Positions 1 through 7,974 are shown, counted from the first letter of the stretch. The stretch is 64,000 nucleotides of DNA from Massilia sp. HP4 (GCF_005222695.1 NZ_STGG01000013.1:95665-159664), one strand, 5' to 3'. Numbers and translations: made by a program. Notes: a model not told the origin generated them from the letters alone.

Positions 1-2
1 CC

Positions 3-695
3 ACGGTATTGCTGCGCGCCGGCGCCGACCTTGCCGGCGTGTTCAAGAGCGACGCCACCCTGACCGGCATCGCCTATGGCGACGGCGCGCGCGCCCTGTT
101 CGCCAGCGCGCTGGCGCGCAGCTGCCCCGAGCGCCTGGCCGGCCTGAGCGGCGGCTATATGGGCGAACTCGACACCGCGCGCCATGCTTATCTGCTCGAG
201 CGGGTCAGGCTGGTGGGCACGGAGCGCTCGGTGCTGGCCCAGCACGCCGCCCGGCTCGAGGTGCTGGCCGATGGCGCCAAGGGCGAGCTCAAGAAGGAAT
301 TGCAGGCCGTCGAGGCCGCCGCCAGGGCCCAGCTGAAGGCGGTCGACGCCTTCACCGAAGGGCTGCGCGCGGGCGAGGCCAGCGACAAGAGTCCCCTGTT
401 CACCGCGGCGCGCTACCTCGGCCAGGCCGAGCGCAGCAGCGGCGCCCTGGTGCTGGACGTCGATCTGCGGCTGGAGGGCCTGAGCCTGGTGCGCGGCAAC
501 CTGTTCGGCGGCGAGCGCCTCGCCCTGTCCGGCGTGGCCTTTCTCTGGTACCGGTTGCATGAGCCGGATGGCCGGCTGCTGCGCGCCGATGCGCTGCGCC
601 GGGTCAGCCGGCCGGTGGAGGTGGAGTTGCGTGGTGAGGGGGCAGATGGCGCATTCTGGCAGGTAGGGTCGGCGGGTTCGCCGCCGACGCGGTGA
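3..695 (+). CDS. Hypothetical protein, 5' end outside the window
   Basis: The frame is open from the first bases of the window, so the N-terminus is missing; the TTG at position 9 is only an internal Leu codon. About 230 residues are visible. I do not recognise a family. The visible part is Ala/Leu/Arg-rich. A helical stretch around residues 70-120 contains Lys/Glu-rich segments that look like a coiled coil. A C-terminal part of about 80 residues is richer in beta-forming residues. No transmembrane segment, signal peptide or catalytic motif is evident. The last ten or so residues and the TGA stop are encoded by the interspersed repeat that begins at 663, so the native C-terminus may have been altered by that element. 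Codon use is normal for the region, which supports a real gene; function is unknown. Confidence 0.6.
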   Translation, partial: TVLLRAGADLAGVFKSDATLTGIAYGDGARALFASALARSCPERLAGLSGGYMGELDTARHAYLLERVRLVGTERSVLAQHAARLEVLADGAKGELKKELQAVEAAARAQLKAVDAFTEGLRAGEASDKSPLFTAARYLGQAERSSGALVLDVDLRLEGLSLVRGNLFGGERLALSGVAFLWYRLHEPDGRLLRADALRRVSRPVEVELRGEGADGAFWQVGSAGSPPTR

Positions 696-774
696 TCGCT
701 ATCGGCGCCGATCTCGTGCCGGATGATCTCGCCGCCAACCATCACCGCGTCGGCGGCGTAGCCGCCAGCCCTAC
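663..774 (+). repeat. Interspersed inverted-repeat element, copy 1
   Basis: This is a 112 bp element bounded by GTAGGGT and its inverted form CCCTAC. Each arm is about 32 bp and contains its own small hairpin (GGCGG..TTCG..CCGCC type). The arms are near-perfect inverted repeats around a roughly 50 bp asymmetric core with the palindrome ATCGGCGCCGAT. Three relatives lie at 18488, 32498 and 63893. Here the left arm holds the TGA stop of the upstream plus-strand gene and the right end holds the TAG stop of the convergent FAH gene. Confidence 0.85.
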
Positions 775-1760
775 GGTGCCTTGAGCGTCTGCTCGATCGC
801 ACCGAACAGCGACTTGCCGTTCCCATCGAGCATCTCGATGCGCACCGTGTCGCCAAAGCGCATGAACGGCGTCACCGCCTCGCCCCCATCGACGATTTCC
901 TGCCAGCGCTGCGCCGCAATGCTGGCATACCCCGGCGTATGCCGCCGCGTCGCGCGGTTCGATACCACGCCCGCGCCGACGATCGTCCCCGCCGTCACCC
1001 TGCGGCTGCCGGCCAGTGCTGCCAGCAGTTGCGGGAAATTGAAGGCCATGTCTTCGCCCGCCTCCAGCGTCCCGACCGGATTGCCATTCCACACCACCCG
1101 CAAGGGCAACTCGACCTTGCCGCCGCGCCAGGCTTCGCCCAGCTCGTCCGGGGTCACGGCCACCGGCGCGAAACTCGTCGCCGGCTTTGCCCGCAGCAGG
1201 CCCAGGCCCAGCGCGCGCTCATCGGCCACCAGGTTCTGCAGGGTGATATCGTTGGCCAGCAACAGCAGGCGAATGTGCCCATGCGCCTCGTCGGCCGTCG
1301 CCCCTTGCGGCAGGTCGCCGCTCACGAGCGCCAGTTCGGCGCCGAAGTCGATGCCCCATTCCTCGCGCGCCAGCACCAGGTCTTGCCGCGGCCCGACAAA
1401 GCCGTCGCTCGCCGCCCGCGCCAGCTGCGCCGTCTCGCGCCAGGCGGCAGGCAGTTCGCCGCCCGCGGCGCGGCGCTCCAGCTCGTGATGGTGCAAGAAG
1501 GCGGCGCCGACCACGCACTCGCTCGCGCGCGGCAGCGGCGCCATGCAGCGCGCCGGGTCGAAGTCGAAGGGACGGCGCGCCTTACCCTCGTTCAGTTGGC
1601 GATAGAGGGAATCGAGCTGGGGCGCAATAAAGGCCCAGTCGTCGAGGGCGGCGCGCAGGCTGGGCGCGATGCCGTCGGCGACGTGGGCAATCTTGAGGTC
1701 GCGCGACACCACGGCCAGCTGGCCGTCGCGGGTGCCGTCGTCGAGCGTGGCGAGTTTCAT
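771..1760 (-). CDS. Fumarylacetoacetate hydrolase family protein
   Basis: This 329-residue protein has the FAH-family C-terminal fold. Family members hydrolyse or decarboxylate acyl-pyruvates and related 2-oxo acids using a divalent metal, in the cytosol. Visible marks are the LVLAREEWGIDFGAELALV segment (metal-binding Asp and Glu in the middle of the protein), NDITLQNLV shortly after, and a C-terminal GTIVGAGVVSNR stretch followed by a FGDTVRIEML segment, as in FAH-like hydrolases acting in aromatic or tyrosine breakdown. The N-terminal MKLATLDDGTRDG opening fits the 320-340 residue subfamily. The exact substrate cannot be read from sequence and no catabolic neighbours are present. Its stop codon lies inside repeat copy 1. 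It could be a fumarylacetoacetase-like or acylpyruvase enzyme; the family assignment is secure, the reaction is not. Confidence 0.88.
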   Translation of the reverse strand: MKLATLDDGTRDGQLAVVSRDLKIAHVADGIAPSLRAALDDWAFIAPQLDSLYRQLNEGKARRPFDFDPARCMAPLPRASECVVGAAFLHHHELERRAAGGELPAAWRETAQLARAASDGFVGPRQDLVLAREEWGIDFGAELALVSGDLPQGATADEAHGHIRLLLLANDITLQNLVADERALGLGLLRAKPATSFAPVAVTPDELGEAWRGGKVELPLRVVWNGNPVGTLEAGEDMAFNFPQLLAALAGSRRVTAGTIVGAGVVSNRATRRHTPGYASIAAQRWQEIVDGGEAVTPFMRFGDTVRIEMLDGNGKSLFGAIEQTLKAP

Positions 1761-1797
1761 GGGCGGGTTCCGGGAATCGAGCCCGCCATTCTACAGG

Positions 1798-2934
1798 TCA
1801 ATATTTGACGATGACACCGGCGCCGACGCTGCGCTGGAAGTAGTTGTAGTCGATCATGCTCTGGCCGTAGCCTGCGAAACCATTGATATAGCCCTTCACC
1901 GGGCCCGCGAGCGGGAAGGCCCAGCCGACCTGGACCGCGCCCTTGTCGGTGCTGAAGTTGCGGCGCACCAGGGCCGACAGCTCATGACCGCCGCCGAGGC
2001 GGTAATTGCCGGCCAGTTCAAAGCGGCCCATGTAGTCGATGATGTCCGGGTTGTTATCGTCTTCGGCCGATTCGTTGACCCGCTTCCAGGCCTTGACTGT
2101 CATGCTCAACGGACCGCGTTCCAGGCCAACCTGGGCATAGAAACGGTTCCAGCTACGCGAGAGGGTCGACGACTGGCCATTCGACTGGTGCACGAAGCCC
2201 AGGTTCAGGAAGCGCACATTGATACCCGCCAGCGCGAAGTCGAGCGGTGTCACCGCCATGACTTCGGGCTGGTAGTTGGTTTCGCGGAAAGGGCTGGAGG
2301 CCTCGTGATTGGCTGCCTGCCAGAAGCTATTCTGCGTATAGCCGAACCAGACGTCGACCGGCATCTCGAACAGCGTCTCGGCCAGCTTCATCTTGAAGCT
2401 GAGCTGGAATTCGAGCTCGGCCTTCGACAAGCCTTCGGCATCCGGATCGGCCTCCCAGAAATCGCGGTAAGGCTCTTCGTTCGGACGATGGGTACGGGTC
2501 GCGATCAGGTAGCTCGGGTGGTGCGGACGGAACTTGAACACACCGCGCTTGTCGCGCGAGTCCAGTTCCCAGTGACTGCTCAGCGTGTACTGGGACGCCG
2601 CCTGCACGACCGGATCGACCGAGGCGGTGCGGTCCACCGCGCTGGTGCGCGGCGCGTCGAAGGCGCCTTCGGCGACCGGCGCCGTGGTCGGCACCGGCGC
2701 GACGGCGGCCGGGTTCGCCGGCGTGGCCGCGGCCACGGCGGCCGGCGCGGTGCTGGCGGCAGCGGCCGCCTGGGCGGTGGCGACGCCATCGAAGCAGGCC
2801 AGGCGCTGCGTGCCGTCGACGATGGCGGTGCAATCGGCCAGTGTCTGCGGTGCGGTCTGGGCCAGCGCCGGCAGGGCCAGCAAGAGGGGAATCAGGGCGA
2901 TGGTATGGGGGAGTCTTGGGCGATTAGCGTGCAT
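1798..2934 (-). CDS. pldA: Outer-membrane phospholipase A (OMPLA)
   Basis: This 378-residue protein has an N-terminal signal peptide ending near ALAQ. An Ala/Pro/Val-rich linker follows (about residues 45-95), then a beta-barrel that ends in the usual C-terminal aromatic-rich strand (GVIVKY). The catalytic set of OMPLA is intact: His249 and Ser251 in VHQSNGQSS, and Asn263 in SRSWNR, the same 14-residue His-to-Asn spacing as His142/Asn156 of the E. coli enzyme. The enzyme hydrolyses phospholipids that reach the outer leaflet of the outer membrane and becomes active as a calcium-dependent dimer. The long low-complexity linker before the barrel makes it larger than the E. coli protein. It appears to be a single-gene unit; pldA starts about 150 bp downstream of the rsuA stop. 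Confidence 0.93.
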   Translation of the reverse strand: MHANRPRLPHTIALIPLLLALPALAQTAPQTLADCTAIVDGTQRLACFDGVATAQAAAAASTAPAAVAAATPANPAAVAPVPTTAPVAEGAFDAPRTSAVDRTASVDPVVQAASQYTLSSHWELDSRDKRGVFKFRPHHPSYLIATRTHRPNEEPYRDFWEADPDAEGLSKAELEFQLSFKMKLAETLFEMPVDVWFGYTQNSFWQAANHEASSPFRETNYQPEVMAVTPLDFALAGINVRFLNLGFVHQSNGQSSTLSRSWNRFYAQVGLERGPLSMTVKAWKRVNESAEDDNNPDIIDYMGRFELAGNYRLGGGHELSALVRRNFSTDKGAVQVGWAFPLAGPVKGYINGFAGYGQSMIDYNYFQRSVGAGVIVKY

Positions 2935-3086
2935 ATTTATTGTTTTACATCAAAACGTTCGTGCGACAACTGCTACCCAGTTGTCATCGCGACGAAGTGT
3001 CGCGGAAATTCGTTAACGATGTCGCACGTATTGCATTCAGGCATGCGCTGGTTCGCCCTGCCCATTGGACTTTCCCGATCGGCCGG

Positions 3087-3803
3087 TCAGGCGGGCACCA
3101 GCAGGTCGAGCTGGGCCTGGTCGAGGAAGCACCATTCGCCCTCTTCGAGCCCCAGCGATTCCAGGGTCAGGCCGCCGATCTGGGAGCGGTGCAAGGCGCT
3201 GCAATGGTTGCCGGCAGCGGCCAGCATCCGTTTGACCTGGTGGTATTTTCCCTGTTCCAAAACGATCTCGAGGGTGTGCTCGCCGCGCTGGACGCAGGAC
3301 ACCGCCTTCAATGGCGCCGGTTCGTCGTTCAATTGCACGCCGGCCAGCATGTGGGCGACCAGCTCGTCGGTCACCGGCTCGGCCGTGGTGGCCTGGTAGA
3401 CCTTGGGCACGTGGCGCTTGGGCGAGGACTGGGCGTGGATGAAGGGGCCGTCGTCCGACATCAGCAACATGCCGGTGGTGTCGTGGTCGAGCCGGCCGAC
3501 CGGTTGCACCTCGCGCCAGGTGAACTGTTCTGGCAGCAAGGTCAGCACACCAGGATGGTGGCTGGGCTTGCGCGAGCATTCGAAGTTGGCCGGCTTGTGG
3601 AGCGCGATGTAGGCGTGTTCGCGGTAAGGCCACTCCTCGTCGAACACGGTCAGGACCAGGCCCTCGGTGTCGAAGGTGGCCTTGTAGCTGTCGACGATCG
3701 CGCCGTTGACGGCGACGTCGCCGTCCTCGATCAGCGCACGGCAGTATTTGCGGGTACCGAATCCCTGCGATTGCAGGATACGGTCTAGGGACAATTTACT
3801 CAT
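3087..3803 (-). CDS. rsuA: 16S rRNA pseudouridine(516) synthase
   Basis: This 238-residue protein carries an S4-like RNA-binding domain at residues 1-60 (LSLDRILQSQGFGTRK, then a VNG turn). The pseudouridine synthase catalytic domain follows, with the RluB/RsuA-type motif GRLDHDTTGMLLMSDDG that holds the catalytic Asp. KYHQVKRMLAAAGNH near the C-terminus is the typical RsuA/RluE family signature (R-M-L-A). Length and the single S4 domain fit RsuA, which modifies U516 of 16S rRNA in the assembling small subunit, better than RluB/E/F; RluE would lack the S4 domain. It stands alone in transcription direction with pldA downstream. Confidence in family is high and in the exact target position good. 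Confidence 0.9.
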   Translation of the reverse strand: MSKLSLDRILQSQGFGTRKYCRALIEDGDVAVNGAIVDSYKATFDTEGLVLTVFDEEWPYREHAYIALHKPANFECSRKPSHHPGVLTLLPEQFTWREVQPVGRLDHDTTGMLLMSDDGPFIHAQSSPKRHVPKVYQATTAEPVTDELVAHMLAGVQLNDEPAPLKAVSCVQRGEHTLEIVLEQGKYHQVKRMLAAAGNHCSALHRSQIGGLTLESLGLEEGEWCFLDQAQLDLLVPA

Positions 3804-4017
3804 GGGGCGAGACTTTACCAGATGCGCCGATGGCTTGGGAAAGCACGATCATACTGGCAATGGTAGCGTTACCTCGGACCCATTTTGCATGCAGCCGTTC
3901 ATTTGAGCAGCGTCAAGCCTTTCGAAATTCGCATTGATAGACTTCAACACGTTAGGAATCCGCCTAACGGCACCTACGGCCATGCGACACTGGGTGGCCA
4001 TAGCCAGAGGATAGGAA

Positions 4018-4463
4018 TGAACGTGAACGACGATCTCGACACAGCAAATGGAAAGCTTTCCGCCCAAGAAGCGTACTGCGCGCGCCAACGGCTCGCCAAG
4101 GACCAGGCGGCGCTTTTTCCCACCCGACTCGCCATGGCGCGCTGGCGCGGCGGCGGCCTCCCCCACCTGCACCCCGGTCACCCGCCGCTGCGCGCCGCCT
4201 GGTATGCGCGCACCATGCGCAACCACCAGGCCTGGCTCGACCGCGGCGGCTTTGCGCAGCACGACGAGCTGGCGCCTTTGCGAAAGCCGGCCATGTGGCA
4301 AGCGCCACCAGCCAGCGCACTGCAACCGGGATTGCAGGTTTCTCAACAAAACAACCACTACCGTACCCAGCAACATTCCCAGCAAAACTCGCAGCAGAAT
4401 TCGCAGCCTCCCTGCCGCCCGGATCGCGATGGCGATGCCCGGCAGTGCGGCACTTGCACCTGA
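4018..4463 (+). CDS. Small hypothetical protein
   Basis: This is a possible 148-residue protein. The first 95 or so codons have strongly GC-rich third positions and ordinary codon choice (ends in TTGCGAAAGCCGGCC), which argues for coding. An ATG at 4018 with a purine-rich AGAGGATAGGA just upstream is the best start; an upstream in-frame ATG at 3885 gives a less plausible extension. Trp, His and Arg are enriched in the middle. The C-terminal 45 residues change character to a Gln/Asn-rich run encoded by an imperfect CAGCARAAYTC tandem repeat. No domain is recognised, and no signal peptide or membrane segment is present. It is isolated between rsuA and sppA, which are both on the opposite strand. 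It could be real but lineage-specific, or a decayed gene. Confidence 0.42.
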
Positions 4464-4550
4464 ACCGGCGCAGCCTTCCGGCAGGACGCCGGGGGCATCC
4501 GATGAGACCGGGAACAGGCTGACGGAAAAACGAGGCAATGGCAGGCAGCG

Positions 4551-4606
4551 GTATAAATGGAAACGTATAAATGGAAACGTATAAATGGAAACGTATAAAT
4601 GGAAAC
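4551..4606 (+). repeat. 14 bp tandem repeat, four exact copies
   Basis: GTATAAATGGAAAC is repeated four times without a mismatch at 4551, 4565, 4579 and 4593. The unit is AT-rich in a GC-rich background. The last unit runs directly into a 13 bp inverted repeat. Unit length and lack of spacers exclude a CRISPR array. Confidence 0.97.
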
Positions 4607-4628
4607 GACGGCCAAGGCCGTCGTTTCC
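4601..4628. repeat. Perfect 13 bp inverted repeat
   Basis: GGAAACGACGGCC (4601-4613) pairs with GGCCGTCGTTTCC (4616-4628) across a two-base AA spacer. It begins inside the last unit of the tandem array. There is no T-run on either side, so a classic intrinsic terminator is unlikely; an operator or cruciform is possible. Confidence 0.9.
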
Positions 4629-4832
4629 GTTCCTGCGGCAGGCATGCTTGGCAAGCCTCCCAGGGACGTACTACCATGAGGAATGGAATTCTCTCGAAAA
4701 CCGCACAGCGTGCAGTGGGATAGCGTGTCGCGGTCCCGGTTGATCGAAGCGGCTGCCTCTTTCGTCCCTTGCCATTCGCGCTACCGTTCCACTATAGCCG
4801 CTGGGCGTCTGTATGCAAGGACAAAGTGCTTG

Positions 4833-4851
4833 GAACCTAGCCGGTAGGTTC
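4833..4851 (-). terminator. Hairpin immediately after sppA stop
   Basis: GAACCTA and TAGGTTC (7 bp arms, 5-base loop) lie directly next to the sppA TGA on the minus strand. No U-tract follows, so it may act as an mRNA 3' stabilising stem rather than a Rho-independent terminator. Confidence 0.4.
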
Positions 4852-5853
4852 TCAGCGCAATTTCGGCACGGCTCCGTGATACGCCGCCTTCACCGCACTT
4901 TCGCCGACCGCCGCGCCAAATTTCTTGAGCACTCTTTCTGGTAGGCCTTCGTGGGCCGTGTAGTCGACGATGTCCTCGGCCTTGACGATGTCGCGCGCCA
5001 CCGTGTCGACGGTGCCGAAGGCGTCGGCCAGGCCCATGTCCACCGCCCGGGCGCCGGTCCAGTACAGGCCGGAGAAGGTCTCAGGGGTTTCCTTCAGGCG
5101 CTTGCCGCGCCCGGCGCGCACCACCGCGATGAATTGCTGGTGGATCTCGTCCAGCATCTCCTGGGCGTGTTCGCGGTGTTTCCCGGATTGCGGGCTGAAC
5201 GGGTCGAGGAAACCCTTGTTCTCGCCGGCCGTCAGCAGGCGCCGCTCGATGCCCAGCTTGTCCATGGTGCCGGTGAAGCCGAAACTGTCCATCAGCACCC
5301 CGACCGACCCGACGATCGAGGCCTTGTTGACGTAGATGCGGTCGGCCGCCGAGGCGATGTAATAGCCGCCCGAGGCGCAGATCTCGTCCACCACCACGTA
5401 CAGCGGCTTGTCGGGATAGCCGCGCTTGAGGCGCATGATCTCGTCGACGATGATGCCGGCCTGGACCGGGCTGCCGCCCGGGCTGTCGATGCGCAGCACC
5501 ACCGCCGCCGAACCGGGGTCCGAGAACGCCTTGTTCAGCGAAGGGATCACGGTATCGGCCGCGCCGCTGCCTTCTGCTTCGATCTCGCCGTTAATTTCGA
5601 TTAACGCCGTATGACGTCCCAGGTTTTCGGTGTCGCCGCTACCGAAATTGAAGTCGTAGTACGCCCACAGCGCCAGCAGGGCGACGGTGAGGAAACTCAG
5701 TTTGAAGAAGATGCTCCAGCGGCGCGCGCGGCGCCGTTCCTGGACGGTGGCGAACACCAGCTTCTCGAGCGTCTCGCGCTCCCAGTTGCCTACCGTCGGA
5801 TTTGCTGCGAGCCGGCTGTCGCCGGGATGGTCATGGCTCGTTTGGTCACTCAT
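4852..5853 (-). CDS. sppA: S49 family signal peptide peptidase
   Basis: This 333-residue inner-membrane serine protease degrades cleaved signal peptides on the periplasmic side. The cytosolic N-terminus (about 45 residues, Arg-rich before the membrane) is followed by one transmembrane helix at about residues 48-66, then the S49 domain. The serine nucleophile is Ser161 in EICASGGYYIAS; the general-base lysine is Lys213 in AGENKGFLDPFSP. The family's GSVGVLMDSFGF motif lies between them. Its length matches the short, single-domain SppA (as in Bacillus) and not the 600-residue double-domain E. coli form, so it should work as an oligomer. The Rieske gene lies 24 bp upstream on the same strand, with a HAD gene further upstream, suggesting co-transcription with gph. 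Confidence 0.93.
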   Translation of the reverse strand: MSDQTSHDHPGDSRLAANPTVGNWERETLEKLVFATVQERRRARRWSIFFKLSFLTVALLALWAYYDFNFGSGDTENLGRHTALIEINGEIEAEGSGAADTVIPSLNKAFSDPGSAAVVLRIDSPGGSPVQAGIIVDEIMRLKRGYPDKPLYVVVDEICASGGYYIASAADRIYVNKASIVGSVGVLMDSFGFTGTMDKLGIERRLLTAGENKGFLDPFSPQSGKHREHAQEMLDEIHQQFIAVVRAGRGKRLKETPETFSGLYWTGARAVDMGLADAFGTVDTVARDIVKAEDIVDYTAHEGLPERVLKKFGAAVGESAVKAAYHGAVPKLR

Positions 5854-5877
5854 AAGTCGGATGGTCGAGGGCGAGCG

Positions 5878-6255
5878 CTATCCCTGCGCAGGCGCGCGGA
5901 ACCGCTCGTCGGGCAACCAGTATATCTTGCCCGCGTCTTCGTGTACCGCGATCGGATGCAGGCGCCCGCCGCGGCAAGGACCACCCGCGCATTTGCCGGT
6001 GTCTGGCTCGTACACCGCGCCGTGGGTGGCGCACATCAGGTACTGGCCGCCGGACTCGAAGAATTCGCCTTCGTTCCAGTCGAGCTCGATCGGAACGTGG
6101 GCGCAGCGGTTCAGGTAGCCATAGACTTGCCCGCCGTGGCGGACCGCGAAGCCGGTCGCCGGCTGGCCGAAGGCCTGCAGCGCAAAGCGCACGCCGCGGC
6201 CCGCATCGACTAATGCGTCGGCATCACACACGAACAAACGGGCATCTTCCGTCAT
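5878..6255 (-). CDS. Rieske [2Fe-2S] protein
   Basis: This 125-residue protein is a stand-alone Rieske domain. The cluster ligands are Cys51-x-His53 (RCAHVPIEL) and Cys75-x2-His78 (LMCATHGA), followed by the GxC..GP turn (TGKCAGGPCRGGRLHPI). There is no signal peptide or membrane anchor, so it should be cytosolic, resembling ferredoxin components of non-haem dioxygenases or small assimilatory Rieske proteins. No oxygenase subunits are adjacent; it sits between gph (16 bp upstream) and sppA (24 bp downstream) in a compact minus-strand gph-Rieske-sppA group, an arrangement I recall from other Burkholderiales. The electron-transfer partner cannot be deduced. Confidence 0.88.
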   Translation of the reverse strand: MTEDARLFVCDADALVDAGRGVRFALQAFGQPATGFAVRHGGQVYGYLNRCAHVPIELDWNEGEFFESGGQYLMCATHGAVYEPDTGKCAGGPCRGGRLHPIAVHEDAGKIYWLPDERFRAPAQG

Positions 6256-6271
6256 TTACACGCCCCGGGGT

Positions 6272-6931
6272 TCAGGCATGCTCGAGCAACCAGGCATGCA
6301 GCTCGGGGATCGTCCGCGCCGAGAACAGCGGATTGCAGGTTTGTAGCTGGGCCACCGGATGCGCGCCAAACTCGACCGCGATGCCGGACGCGCCGGCATT
6401 GTTCGCCATCATGAGGTCGTGGGTGGTGTCGCCGATCATCACGGTGCGCCGCAAGTCCTGGCCCAGCTCGCGGGTCAGTTCTTGCAGCATGGCGGGATGG
6501 GGCTTCGAGAATGTCTCATCCGCGCAACGGGTGGCATCGAAGATCGACAGCAGGCCGGTCGCATTCAGGGCCCGGTTCAGGCCCACGCGGCTCTTGCCGG
6601 TGGCCACCGCCAAAAAATAGCCCTCATTATTAAGATCGGCCAACATCTCGCGTACGCCCTTGAACAACACGAGTTCGTGGTCCTTCGTCAAAAAGTGATA
6701 GCGGTAGCGCTCGACCATGCGCGGGTAGAGTGCCGGCTGGATGTCGGGCATCACGGCCTGCATTGCCTCGGCCAGGCCGAGGCCGATGACATGGGCGGCC
6801 GAGGTATCGCTCGGGACCGGCAGGCCGAGGTCGCGCGCCGCCGCCTGGATGCACTTGACGATGGCCGCCGTGCTATCCATCAGCGTGCCATCCCAGTCGA
6901 ACACGATCAGGTCAAATTGTTTTCTTGCCAT
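6272..6931 (-). CDS. gph: HAD-superfamily hydrolase, phosphoglycolate phosphatase-like
   Basis: This 219-residue protein opens with the HAD motif I VFDWDGTLMDST, where Asp12 is the nucleophile and Asp14 the acid/base. An alpha-helical cap domain follows (about residues 20-85). Motif II is the LAVATGKSR segment and motif IV is MIGDTTHDLMMANNAG, with the metal-binding acidic pair. This architecture and size match Gph/PGP-like phosphatases, which dephosphorylate 2-phosphoglycolate or other small phosphate esters in the cytosol. It is encoded between rluC and the Rieske gene on the same strand, so rluC-gph-Rieske-sppA may be one transcript. The substrate is not proven by sequence; related beta-proteobacterial proteins are often simply annotated as HAD-IA hydrolases. 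Confidence 0.85.
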   Translation of the reverse strand: MARKQFDLIVFDWDGTLMDSTAAIVKCIQAAARDLGLPVPSDTSAAHVIGLGLAEAMQAVMPDIQPALYPRMVERYRYHFLTKDHELVLFKGVREMLADLNNEGYFLAVATGKSRVGLNRALNATGLLSIFDATRCADETFSKPHPAMLQELTRELGQDLRRTVMIGDTTHDLMMANNAGASGIAVEFGAHPVAQLQTCNPLFSARTIPELHAWLLEHA

Positions 6932-6990
6932 TAATTATTTAGCAGCGGCATCAGCCGCCGGTCTCCATGGATTGTTGGCGCGTCGTGCGG

Positions 6991-7974
6991 TCATGCGCTC
7001 GGCTGCCTCAAGCTTAGCAAGAACCGCTCGCATTCCTCAGGCATCGGCGCGCGCAAGGTCATCCGCTCGCCGCTGTCCGGGTGGGTGAACGTGATCTGGT
7101 GCGCGTGCAGGAACATGCGCTTGAGCGCCCCGCGGCCCTCGCCCGCCTTGTGTAACTGTTTATTGAACGCGAAGTCGCCGTATTTTTCGTCGCCCAGGAT
7201 CGGAAAGCCGGAAGATGCCAGGTGGACCCGGATCTGGTGCGTGCGCCCCGTCTTGAGCTCGGCTTCGAGCAAGGCAAAATTTTGCCATTTTTTTAACAAA
7301 TTAAAAATGGTATGCGCTTCCTGGCCGCCAGCCTGGACCACGACGCGCTTTTCGCCATCCGCCGTCGTGTACTTATGCAGCGGCAATTTCACGTGCTGGC
7401 GCTTGTTGTGCCAGTCGCCTTTCACCGCGGCGAAATACCGTTTGTCGGTGGTGCCGTCGCGCATCTGGTCGTGCAGGTTGGTCAGTGCCGTGCGCTTCTT
7501 GCCGATCAAGAGCAGGCCCGATGTCTCGCGGTCGAGCCGGTGCACCAGTTCCAGGAACTTGGCTTGCGGACGCGCGGCGCGCAACTGCTCGATCACGCCA
7601 TACGAGACGCCGGAGCCGCCGTGCACGGCCACGCCGGCCGGCTTGTTGATGACAAGTAGGTGCGTGTCCTCGAACACGATCGGGAACTCGGTTCCAGGCA
7701 CGGTGTCGTTATTGGCTTTTTCGGCGATGCGGATCGGCGGGATGCGCACGGTATCGCCTTCGGCCAGGCGGTACAACTGGTCGATGCGGCCCTTGTTGAC
7801 ACGCACCTCACCCGAACGGAGGATGCGGTAAATATGGCTCTTCGGAACGCCTTTGCAGACACGCAACAGGTAGTTATCGATGCGCTGTCCGGCGTCTTCT
7901 TCGCCGATTGTCACGAATTGTGCCTGCAGCGCCTGTTGTGATGAAGGGGAAACAACATCGTTTTGGGTCGCCAT
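6991..7974 (-). CDS. rluC: 23S rRNA pseudouridine(955/2504/2580) synthase
   Basis: The protein has about 327 residues. It contains an N-terminal S4 domain (AGQRIDNYLLRV, then SGEVRVNKGR) and a catalytic RluA/RluC-type domain with HRLDRETSGLLLIGKK, whose Asp attacks the target uridine. RTHQIRVHLASSGFPILGDEKYG is also present, in the usual second half. RluC modifies three sites in 23S rRNA. An upstream in-frame ATG at 8013 exists, but a promoter-like -10 lies right at it, so ATG 7974, preceded by GGGAAGACAGAGCG, is preferred. The gene is divergent from rne, the common arrangement in proteobacteria; ribosome maturation and RNA decay genes share this control region. Confidence 0.92.
   Translation of the reverse strand: MATQNDVVSPSSQQALQAQFVTIGEEDAGQRIDNYLLRVCKGVPKSHIYRILRSGEVRVNKGRIDQLYRLAEGDTVRIPPIRIAEKANNDTVPGTEFPIVFEDTHLLVINKPAGVAVHGGSGVSYGVIEQLRAARPQAKFLELVHRLDRETSGLLLIGKKRTALTNLHDQMRDGTTDKRYFAAVKGDWHNKRQHVKLPLHKYTTADGEKRVVVQAGGQEAHTIFNLLKKWQNFALLEAELKTGRTHQIRVHLASSGFPILGDEKYGDFAFNKQLHKAGEGRGALKRMFLHAHQITFTHPDSGERMTLRAPMPEECERFLLSLRQPSA

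Larger units (their letters stand above)
4464..4851. other. Intergenic stretch with tandem and inverted repeats
   Basis: No gene is supported here. The stretch holds a four-unit 14 bp tandem array (4551-4606), an overlapping 13 bp inverted repeat (4601-4628) and a hairpin abutting the sppA stop codon (4833-4851). The remainder (about 4660-4830) is unstructured by eye and of mixed composition. Promoters for neighbouring genes were not identified. Confidence 0.6.

Noticed and set aside
4551..4606. CRISPR array
   Set aside because: The 14 bp units are contiguous with no spacers, and no cas genes are present.
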